A stretch of 19,936 nt of DNA from an uncultured Clostridia bacterium (GTDB taxonomy: Bacteria; Bacillota; Clostridia; TANB77; CAG-508): contig CAQDYY010000007.1 in the NCBI GenBank assembly GCA_948777935.1, positions 86,560 to 106,495 on the forward strand, given 5' to 3'. Below, piece after piece: positions 13,748-19,936 of the stretch; positions within the stretch are counted from its first letter, which is position 1, and the number at the start of each line of letters is the position of its first letter. The translations under genes and the position numbers were made by a program. The notes under the pieces are model-generated. The model saw only the letters and a program-made list of their open reading frames with translations, did not search any database and was not told the origin of the DNA.

Positions 13748-14695
13748 ATGCAAGAACCATTATTTATGGAACCTATATATAAAGACTATATATGGGGAGG
13801 AACAAGGCTAAAAGAATACTTAAAAAAAGATATTAAAACAGATACTGCAGCAGAAAGTTGGGAAATATCTACAAACGATGCAGGTTTAAGCAAAACTCAA
13901 ACAGGTCAAACCCTAAAAGAATTATTTGAAGATGAAACTGTAAAAGAAGAAATCTTTGGAACAAAAACAAAAAACATGGAGGAATTTCCTTTACTAATAA
14001 AATTTATAGATGCAAAAGATAACCTATCAGTTCAAGTTCATCCAGATGATGAATATGCTTTTAAATATGAAAACGATAAGGGAAAGACTGAAATGTGGTA
14101 TGTTATGGATTGTGATGAAGATGCAAAAATAATATGTGGAATAAAAGAAAGTATAAAACAAGAAGAAATTGCAGATATTATCCATAAAGGAAAAATAAGA
14201 GAAATCTTAAACGAAGTGCCAATACATAAAGGAGATGTCATATTTATTCCATCAGGAACAATCCATGCCATTTTAAAAGGCACACTAATTTGTGAAATAC
14301 AACAAAATAGTAATTTAACATATCGTGTATATGATTGGGACAGAATAGGAAAAGATGGAAAACCAAGAGAACTTCACATAGAAAAAGCAATAGATGTAAT
14401 AAAACAAGATGCTAAACAAAAAATAGTAGCAACATCTAATCAAGAAGTAGATATATCTAACAATGTAATATCATGTAATTACTTTAAAGTAGATACTATT
14501 TGTATTGGTTCAAAATACAAACAAACATCAAGCAAAGAAACTTTTGAGGCTATTATGGTAGTTGATGGAAGTGGAATAATAAAAACAAATGGGAAGGAAT
14601 ACAAAATAAAATTAGGCGATAGTTTTATTATACCAGCAAGTTTAGGAGAATACGAAATTGAAGGGATTATTACACTATTAAAAGCGTATTTATAA
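13748..14695 (+). CDS. manA: Mannose-6-phosphate isomerase, class I
   Basis: Zinc enzyme interconverting mannose-6-phosphate and fructose-6-phosphate, linking mannose uptake or GDP-mannose supply to glycolysis. 315 residues, the short Bacillus-type form. Cupin-fold zinc ligands are visible: QVHPDDEYA (Gln96, His98), GKTEMWYV (Glu115) and PSGTIHAI (His173). The substrate-side segment is YRVYDWDRIGKDGKPRELH. The start MQEPLFMEPIYKDYIWGG matches the family N-terminus. TGGAGG lies about 7 bases before ATG 13748. No promoter is evident, so it probably depends on argS transcription. The LCP gene follows after 18 bases with a coupled-looking ribosome binding site. Confidence 0.94.
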   Translation: MQEPLFMEPIYKDYIWGGTRLKEYLKKDIKTDTAAESWEISTNDAGLSKTQTGQTLKELFEDETVKEEIFGTKTKNMEEFPLLIKFIDAKDNLSVQVHPDDEYAFKYENDKGKTEMWYVMDCDEDAKIICGIKESIKQEEIADIIHKGKIREILNEVPIHKGDVIFIPSGTIHAILKGTLICEIQQNSNLTYRVYDWDRIGKDGKPRELHIEKAIDVIKQDAKQKIVATSNQEVDISNNVISCNYFKVDTICIGSKYKQTSSKETFEAIMVVDGSGIIKTNGKEYKIKLGDSFIIPASLGEYEIEGIITLLKAYL

Positions 14696-14713
14696 TAAGG
14701 AGATGAACTAATT

Positions 14714-15778
14714 GTGGAAGGAAAAGAAGTAGTAACAAAGAAAAAGAAGAATAGCAAACTAAGATTAGTTGTAAGAATATTACTAATTATTGCATTAATT
14801 ATTGTTATATTATTAGGAATTGTAGCAGGTGTAGGAACTTGGTATATAAGTGATAAACTTGGAAAAGTAAACTATGTAGATATAAACGAAGAAAACATAG
14901 AAGTAAATGAACAAGTAGAAGAAAAGTTAAAAGGTTATCGTACTATTGCTATATTTGGAGTAGATAGTAGAAGTAATAAATTAGAAACAGGAACAAGAAG
15001 TGACTGTATTATTTTAGCGACTATTAATGAAGACACAAAAGAAGTAACCCTAACATCTGTATACAGAGATACTTACTTAGAGATACCAGGTAAAGGTCTA
15101 GACAAAATAACACATGCGTATTCATATGGGGGAGCAGAATTAGCACTCAGCACACTAAATACAAATTTAGACCTAAATATTAAAGAATTTGTAACAGTTA
15201 ATTTCAATGCAGTTGTCGATATTGTAAATGCAGTTGGAGGAGTTAATATTCAAATAACAAATAGTGAATTACAATATATAAATCAATATATAGATGAAAT
15301 TAACAGAGTAACAAAACATAAATCAAAACATATATCAAATGCAGGAAAACAAAATCTAGATGGTGTACAAGCTCTTGCTTATGGAAGAATACGTTATACA
15401 GCAGGAGGGGACTACAAACGTACAGAAAGAATGCGTGACATTATGATGGCAGTAGTAGAAAAAGTAAAGAAAATGAGCATAACACAGTTAAATACGCTTG
15501 CAGATAAATTACTACCTAAAGTATATACAAATATAAGTTCAAGTGAAATTATTTCACTTATACCACAAGTAGCATCTTACAAAATAATAGACAGCACAGG
15601 ATGGCCATATAAAACAGAAGGAAAAACAATTAATGGGGTATGGTATGGACCACCAATTACACTAGAATCTAATGTAACAGAATTACATCAAAAAGTATAT
15701 GGAAAAACAGACTATGTTCCAAGCGATAAGGTAAAAGAAATAAGCGGTAAAATTGTAAAGAAAACAGGGTTAAAATAA
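14714..15778 (+). CDS. LytR-CpsA-Psr (LCP) family envelope protein
   Basis: Members transfer lipid-linked anionic glycopolymers (teichoic acids or capsule) onto peptidoglycan. 354 residues. GTG 14714 is the start: AAGGAGATGA precedes it by about 7 bases, and the ATG within that motif hits a stop after two codons. Residues about 17-41 are a single membrane helix, with the rest outside. The LCP domain covers about 75-260: IAIFGVDSRSN, RSDCIILATIN, TLTSVYRDTYLEIPG (conserved Asp/Arg phosphate-binding core), NFNAVVDIVNAVGGV, and GRIRYTAGGDYKRTERMRD (conserved Arg/Arg). A C-terminal extension (about 280-354) is of unknown fold. It sits in a probable operon with argS-manA and beside other envelope genes. 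Confidence 0.9.
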   Translation: MEGKEVVTKKKKNSKLRLVVRILLIIALIIVILLGIVAGVGTWYISDKLGKVNYVDINEENIEVNEQVEEKLKGYRTIAIFGVDSRSNKLETGTRSDCIILATINEDTKEVTLTSVYRDTYLEIPGKGLDKITHAYSYGGAELALSTLNTNLDLNIKEFVTVNFNAVVDIVNAVGGVNIQITNSELQYINQYIDEINRVTKHKSKHISNAGKQNLDGVQALAYGRIRYTAGGDYKRTERMRDIMMAVVEKVKKMSITQLNTLADKLLPKVYTNISSSEIISLIPQVASYKIIDSTGWPYKTEGKTINGVWYGPPITLESNVTELHQKVYGKTDYVPSDKVKEISGKIVKKTGLK

Positions 15779-15812
15779 TATATAATATAATTTCAAAGTG
15801 GAAAAAAATAGA

Positions 15813-15856
15813 AAGAAGAAGTGCTAAGAAACAATTGATTTCTAGCACTTCTTCTT
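15813..15856 (+). terminator. Terminator of the LCP gene, with a promoter in its loop
   Basis: AAGAAGAAGTGCTA (15813-15826) pairs with TAGCACTTCTTCTT (15843-15856), and GAAA/TTTC extends the stem after a bulge. The T tail is short (TTCTTGT). It could act in both directions. Confidence 0.75.
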
Positions 15857-15863
15857 GTATAAT
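15835..15863 (+). promoter_or_regulatory. Promoter of the YHYH/BIG2 gene, overlapping the terminator
   Basis: TTGATT (15835-15840) lies in the loop of the upstream terminator, followed by a 17-base spacer and TATAAT (15858-15863). Transcription should start near 15870. Confidence 0.7.
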
Positions 15864-15897
15864 ATTGTCGAAAATTGTAATATTAAGGGGGACATTT

Positions 15898-16662
15898 ATG
15901 AAAAGGAAAAAGGGAAAATTTATATCGAATATACTAATTATACTAAGCATAATACTAATTTATTCAAATGCGTATGCACATTCTGGAAGAACAGATTCAA
16001 GTGGGGGACACAAGGATAACAAAAACAAAAGTGGATTAGGAAGTTATCATTATCATTGTGGAGGGCATCCAGCGCATTTACATCCAAATGGGGTATGTCC
16101 ATATTCTTCTAGCAACAAAAGCAAATCAAATTCATCAGCTAACACAAACACAAAATCTAATACTAAGGCTACTGCAACTGAAACAAAACCAAAGACACCA
16201 ACTACAATTTATGCAACAGAAGTACATATAAATGAAAATATAGAAACTATGGAAGAAGGAGAAAACAAAACACTAACAGCAACTATATCACCTAATAATG
16301 TAACAGATAAGAACATTACTTGGAAATCTAGTGATGAGAATATTGCAACAGTAAGTTCTAAAGGGGAAGTAATAGCAAAGAAAAGTGGAACAGTAGAAAT
16401 TATAGTATCTACAGCAAATGGTAAAACGAATACAGTGGAAATAACAGTAAAAGAAAAGCCTAGAAAAGATGCTAACAATACTATAGTAAGTAAAGTAGTA
16501 GCAGTAACTAATAATAATGCAACATCTAAAAGTACAAATACAGCAACTAATACATTAAGCAGTTTTGATAAAACAAACCCAGTAGGTACAGTTTTAGTAT
16601 TGGGAATTGTGGGAGGCGGAGGCTATTTAGGATATAGAAAGTATAAGAAAACAAAAGTATAA
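15898..16662 (+). CDS. Exported YHYH-motif and BIG2 (Ig-like) protein with membrane anchor
   Basis: 254 residues from ATG 15898 (AAGGGGG lies 8 bases upstream). Residues 1-27 are a signal peptide ending AYA before HSG. Residues 28-70 are a Gly/His/Cys-rich segment: HSGRTDSSGGH, GLGSYHYHCGG and PAHLHPNGVCPY, a pattern found repeatedly in small exported bacterial proteins and likely to bind metal. Residues about 71-100 are a Ser/Asn/Thr/Lys linker. Residues about 107-184 are a bacterial Ig-like group 2 domain (VHINENIETMEEGENKTL, ITWKSSDENIATVSSKGEVI). Residues about 229-246 (VGTVLVLGIVGGGGYLGY) form a C-terminal helix followed by Lys/Arg residues, a stop-transfer anchor; there is no LPXTG motif. 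A surface-displayed protein of unknown role. Confidence 0.8.
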   Translation: MKRKKGKFISNILIILSIILIYSNAYAHSGRTDSSGGHKDNKNKSGLGSYHYHCGGHPAHLHPNGVCPYSSSNKSKSNSSANTNTKSNTKATATETKPKTPTTIYATEVHINENIETMEEGENKTLTATISPNNVTDKNITWKSSDENIATVSSKGEVIAKKSGTVEIIVSTANGKTNTVEITVKEKPRKDANNTIVSKVVAVTNNNATSKSTNTATNTLSSFDKTNPVGTVLVLGIVGGGGYLGYRKYKKTKV

Positions 16663-16907
16663 AATAGGTAAAAGTAAATATAATACAAAAGGAATTGTTA
16701 AAACTAAATATGATTTTATACTAATTGTAATAAAATGCATTGCAAAACTTAATATTTACGGTTACCGTAATAATTGGAAAAAATCGACTTAATTTGCCAA
16801 TATAGTAAAAATTTGGTAAAAGTCTGGAAAAATCTACTAAATAAACGCTTACGGAATTATGTAAAAGGACAATACCTAAAAAAATTACATTTTTTTTAAA
16901 AAATGTA
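16663..16907. other. AT-rich intergenic stretch with a perfect dyad
   Basis: No ORF with a ribosome binding site is seen. It holds the palindrome TTACGGT-T-ACCGTAA (16756-16770), a possible operator about 150 bases before the next promoter, and an AT-only hairpin TACATTTTTT/AAAAAATGTA (16886-16907) that could end the upstream transcript weakly. The rest is featureless AT-rich DNA. Confidence 0.45.
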
Positions 16908-16935
16908 TTGCATTATTGTTTCCTTGTGATATAAT
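16908..16935 (+). promoter_or_regulatory. Extended -10 promoter of the secreted ChW protein
   Basis: TTGCAT (16908-16913), 16-base spacer, TGA-TATAAT (16927-16935). Strong by sequence; start near 16942 gives a leader of about 185 bases. Confidence 0.8.
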
Positions 16936-16941
16936 GATACC

Positions 16942-17126
16942 ATAAAATTTGAAACATAAAAGTACGTCAGTCTCATTTTATATTGAAATGGATATGGTTA
17001 CAGATGTTTAATGAATAAAACATTAAACACATGTACTATATTAGTTTGTAATTAAGGGGGGGATGGATCACCGAATGAAAGTGACGAACTTTTAAAACAA
17101 AAAAATAAATAAGGAAGGTAATTAAT
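16942..17126 (+). promoter_or_regulatory. Long structured 5' UTR of the secreted ChW protein
   Basis: Three pairings suggest a branched fold: outer AGTAC (16961-16965) with GTACT (17033-17037), inner CATTT/AAATG (16974-16978/16986-16990), and TGTTTAATG/CATTAAACA (17005-17013/17021-17029). A run of seven Gs (17056-17062) then directly abuts ATGGATCACCGAATG, a possible 10-codon upstream ORF (17063-17095). The gene's own AAGGAAGG site is near 17112. It matches no riboswitch class I know. Confidence 0.4.
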
Positions 17127-19868
17127 ATGAAAAACAATATTAACAAAAAAGTAGGGGCAACATTATTAGCAGCAGCTATCATGGCTGGAACAGCTGTAAT
17201 CCCTATGTCAAACGCAGCTGTAGAAGCAGCAGCAAAAGAAGCAAATAAACCATCAATCCAATATAGAGTACAAGTACAAGACCATGCATGGATGTCATGG
17301 GTTAATGAAGGAGAAATGGCTGGAACAGTTGGAGAATCAAGAAGAATGGAAACATTACAAGTTAGAATGATTAACTGTGAAGGTGTATCTTTAAAATACT
17401 ATGCACATATCCAAGATTTAGGAGATTGCTATTTTACTGATAAAGATGAATATGTTGGAACAGTAGCTCAATCAAAAAGAGTTGAAGCAATTGCAATCAC
17501 ATCAGAAGGATTAAAAGAAAAAGGATATCAATTACAATATAGAGTACAAGTACAAGACTATGGATGGATGCCATGGGTTAATGATGGAGAAATGGCTGGA
17601 ACACGTTATGAAAGTAAAAGACTAGAAACAATCGAAATCAAAGTTGTACCTATGGATAACGAAAATGTTGATGATGAATTAGCAGCTGAAAGAGCAGAAG
17701 CATTAGCTGAAATAGCAAGATACAATGATATTATACCAAATGTAGAAGGATTAACAGCATATGATAAAGCAATGCTTAATACAAGAATTGCAACAGCAAT
17801 AGCTGGTATTGAAAGTGCTAAAACAGCAGAAGAAATAACAGATATTAAAGATAAATTAGTAGCTTTAATTGATAATAACTATGGGTTAGAATTAGCAAAA
17901 GCAGAAGCTATTACTGAAATAAAAACATACTTAGAAGGAGCATCAGAAGGTCTTAAATCATACATAGAAGAAAAAATAAAAGAAATTAATGAAGTAAAAG
18001 TAGTAGAAGGTAGTGTAACTCTTGAACAAGCTAAAACAGCAATTGTAGCAACAAAAGGAGAAACTACTGAAGAATGTAGAGCTATAATAACTGCACAAGA
18101 ATATGCAAATGAAGTATTTGATATTTATAGTAAAGCAGTAGATGAAGCAGAAGGTCTTTTAGCATCAGAAAAAACAGTTATAAGAAGCAGAATAAGCGAA
18201 GATAGAACAAATGTAGCTAAAGCAGAAAGTGCAACAGATATTACTGGTGTTAATGGAATAGTTAAAGCATTTGAAACATACATGAAAGGTGATACACGTT
18301 ATGCTGAAATAGTTAAATCAGCAGAAAAATCTATAGAAAAAGCTACAGCAGAAAATGAATTAAAAAATGCTATTAATGATGCAATAGCTGATTTAGAAAA
18401 ATATATTGAAAAAACATATAAAACTGACAATGATGATAAAGAAGGAATGAAACTTGCACAAGAATATAAAGGAGAATATATAGAAATATTAAAAGCTTCT
18501 AAGAATGAAGAAGAAGTTGCTGAAAAATTAGTAAAAGTAAAAAAAGAATTAACAGATAAAGTTAATGATACAAAAGCTTATACAGAAGCATATAATATTG
18601 CAATAAACAAATTAAAAGATTTTGAAAGAATTATACCAACATTAGAAGTAACAAACGCAAATGAAATTACTACATATGTACAACAAACAAAATCAATTGT
18701 TTTAGAAGCAAAAACAGCTACAGAAATAGTTAATGCTATGCTTAGATTTGAAGCTTATATGGATTCTTTTGGAATCGATTTTGATGCTGAATTAAGTGCT
18801 GATGGAGTAAAACAAGCAGCAACAACTTCAAAAAAGAAATTAAATGAATATGTTAATTCAAATATTCAAAGTGTTAGTACAATAGCAAAAGAAGCTATAA
18901 AAGAAATAGATAAGATCGTGGAAAGTGAAGAAACAGCTACTGAAAAAGTGGAAGCTATTGAAGAAAAACTAAATGAAGCTATTAGTGGCATAAACGATGC
19001 AAGATTATATGATGCTCAAAGTAAAGCATATAACAAATTAGTTGATTATAAAGATAATAAAGAATATGCAGAAGAAGTAAAAGAAGCAGCAACAGAAGGT
19101 ATAGAAAAGATTGTAGCAGTTAAAATTACTAATACTGTTAATGTTGAAAAAGCTATAGAAGAAGTTAACAAAGAATTAACAAAAGCATTAGATAAAATAA
19201 GTGAAGTTCTTGGAGATATAATTACAGATGCTAAAGATGCATTTAACAAAGCTAAATCAGATATATTAGCTGAACTTAGAGAATATAGAAATATGGCAAC
19301 AGAGTTAGGAGATTCAGTTGCAATTAGAAAAGTTAACCAATATATCGATGTAATAACAGATATGACATATGAAGCTGATTTCACAATAGCTGATTTAGAA
19401 GCTAAAAAAGATGTATTTGAGAGTGAGATGAGTAGTTTCGAAGCATTAACAAATAAAGTAACAGCAATAAAAGATTTACAAGATGCTAAGATAAAAGAAA
19501 CTGATTATGCAGGAGAAAAAGCACAAGTAAATTCAGTAATAGACCAAGCAATAGCTGATATTAAAGCAGTTAAAGCCCCAGCAGGTACTGCTGATGAAGA
19601 TGTTGTAGATGAAGAAAAGAAACTTATTGATAAAATTGTAAAAACAGTTACAGACTTACAAGAAGCATATGAAACATTCGATGCAACAAGAACTACAGAA
19701 ATTGGAAAATTAGAAGATGCTAAAAAAGTAGATACTGCTACAGTTGCTGATCAGATAGAAATCGATAATAAGATTGCAAAAATAAAAGCACTAGTATTAG
19801 ATTTAACAGCAGAAGGTTATGGTGCTGATAAAGCAAATGAAGAACTAAATAAAATTTTAGGAAAATAA
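17127..19868 (+). CDS. Large secreted protein with ChW repeats and helical-bundle array
   Basis: 913 residues. The signal peptide is residues 1-30 or so (KK, hydrophobic 10-26, SNA before AVEAAA). ChW-type repeats (Clostridial hydrophobic, conserved G-W) lie at about 43-81, 88-125 and 134-174. Repeats 1 and 3 (IQYRVQVQDHAWMSWVNEG and LQYRVQVQDYGWMPWVNDG) are nearly identical, and at DNA level 17259-17327 and 17535-17603 differ at about 4 of 69 bases; repeat 2 lacks the Trp. Residues about 185-913 are almost wholly helical, Ala/Glu/Lys/Ile-rich, in diverged units of about 65-80 residues with AxTAEEI-type turns, like three-helix GA/FIVAR-type arrays, though no family is assigned. No LPXTG, SLH or C-terminal helix, so anchoring, if any, would be via ChW. 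Strong promoter and more GCT codons than neighbours suggest high expression. Probably a surface or secreted structural or adhesive protein. Confidence 0.8.
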   Translation: MKNNINKKVGATLLAAAIMAGTAVIPMSNAAVEAAAKEANKPSIQYRVQVQDHAWMSWVNEGEMAGTVGESRRMETLQVRMINCEGVSLKYYAHIQDLGDCYFTDKDEYVGTVAQSKRVEAIAITSEGLKEKGYQLQYRVQVQDYGWMPWVNDGEMAGTRYESKRLETIEIKVVPMDNENVDDELAAERAEALAEIARYNDIIPNVEGLTAYDKAMLNTRIATAIAGIESAKTAEEITDIKDKLVALIDNNYGLELAKAEAITEIKTYLEGASEGLKSYIEEKIKEINEVKVVEGSVTLEQAKTAIVATKGETTEECRAIITAQEYANEVFDIYSKAVDEAEGLLASEKTVIRSRISEDRTNVAKAESATDITGVNGIVKAFETYMKGDTRYAEIVKSAEKSIEKATAENELKNAINDAIADLEKYIEKTYKTDNDDKEGMKLAQEYKGEYIEILKASKNEEEVAEKLVKVKKELTDKVNDTKAYTEAYNIAINKLKDFERIIPTLEVTNANEITTYVQQTKSIVLEAKTATEIVNAMLRFEAYMDSFGIDFDAELSADGVKQAATTSKKKLNEYVNSNIQSVSTIAKEAIKEIDKIVESEETATEKVEAIEEKLNEAISGINDARLYDAQSKAYNKLVDYKDNKEYAEEVKEAATEGIEKIVAVKITNTVNVEKAIEEVNKELTKALDKISEVLGDIITDAKDAFNKAKSDILAELREYRNMATELGDSVAIRKVNQYIDVITDMTYEADFTIADLEAKKDVFESEMSSFEALTNKVTAIKDLQDAKIKETDYAGEKAQVNSVIDQAIADIKAVKAPAGTADEDVVDEEKKLIDKIVKTVTDLQEAYETFDATRTTEIGKLEDAKKVDTATVADQIEIDNKIAKIKALVLDLTAEGYGADKANEELNKILGK
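17259..17603 (+). repeat. Duplicated 69-bp ChW coding segment
   Basis: Bases 17259-17327 and 17535-17603 (offset 276) share CAATATAGAGTACAAGTACA at the start and GAGAAATGGCTGGAACA at the end and differ at about 4 positions. The intervening repeat is much more diverged, suggesting recent duplication or gene conversion of the outer units. Confidence 0.8.
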
Positions 19869-19936
19869 ACTAGAAAAAAAGGGATGAAAGTCAATAGTTG
19901 GGGTGGAAAACTTTGAAAGTATTCTGCCTCAGCTTT
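19869..19936. other. Right edge, no feature assigned
   Basis: 68 bases after the stop codon with locally raised G content (GTTGGGGTGGAAAAC). It may be the start of a terminator or leader; the window ends before it can be judged. Confidence 0.2.

Noticed and set aside
17063..17095. 10-codon ORF in the secreted-protein leader as a gene
   Set aside because: Its spacing to the G run is too tight to call a clear ribosome binding site, and it is too short to judge; mentioned only as a possibility.
19046..19384. 112-residue minus-strand ORF
   Set aside because: Lies wholly antisense within the ChW protein's helical repeats and has no start signals.

Overview
The window looks like a chromosomal segment from an AT-rich (roughly 30% GC) member of the Clostridia (Bacillota). 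The evidence is low-GC codon usage, AGGAGG-type ribosome binding sites, textbook sigma-A promoters, a threonine T-box leader, a reverse-type rubrerythrin with an N-terminal rubredoxin domain, and a secreted protein with Clostridial hydrophobic-W (ChW) repeats. No rRNA, tRNA, CRISPR array, prophage or intact insertion sequence was recognised.

Layout. (1) 1-1266: the 3' part of a repeat-rich, TPR-like protein of unknown role. (2) 1275-2851: pgi plus a small single-pass membrane protein. (3) 2868-5265: a T-box-controlled thrS whose reading frame is broken by an apparent one-base insertion at about 3322; corrected, it is a full-length threonyl-tRNA synthetase. (4) 5252-5850: a 16-codon basic mini-ORF overlapping (TAATG) a coiled-coil gene. 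(5) 5858-6571: a strongly promoted, exported double-LysM protein. (6) Minus strand 6718-8278: a zinc-ribbon protein followed by tyrS. (7) 8366-8975: rubrerythrin. (8) Minus strand 9032-9568: a membrane-anchored protein resembling the C-terminal part of the TIGR03943/YcgQ family. (9) 9645-11610: pfkA and a five-helix membrane protein. (10) 11611-11902: a MITE-like nested palindrome and a strong terminator. (11) 11905-15778: argS, manA and an LCP-family envelope protein. (12) 15835-16662: an exported YHYH/BIG2 protein with a C-terminal membrane anchor. (13) 16663-19868: a long structured leader and a 913-residue secreted ChW/helical-repeat protein.

The recognisable genes fall into three themes. 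Three aminoacyl-tRNA synthetases (Thr, Tyr, Arg) serve translation. Three enzymes act around fructose-6-phosphate (pgi makes it from glucose-6-P, manA from mannose-6-P, pfkA commits it to glycolysis). The rest are mostly envelope or secreted proteins (LysM, LCP, YHYH/BIG2, ChW). Most of the window is ordinary core genome. The less explained material is the thrS frameshift, the small dispersed hairpin elements with a base composition unlike their surroundings, promoters embedded in the preceding terminator, the mini-ORF before the coiled-coil gene, and the large ChW/helical secreted protein with its structured leader.
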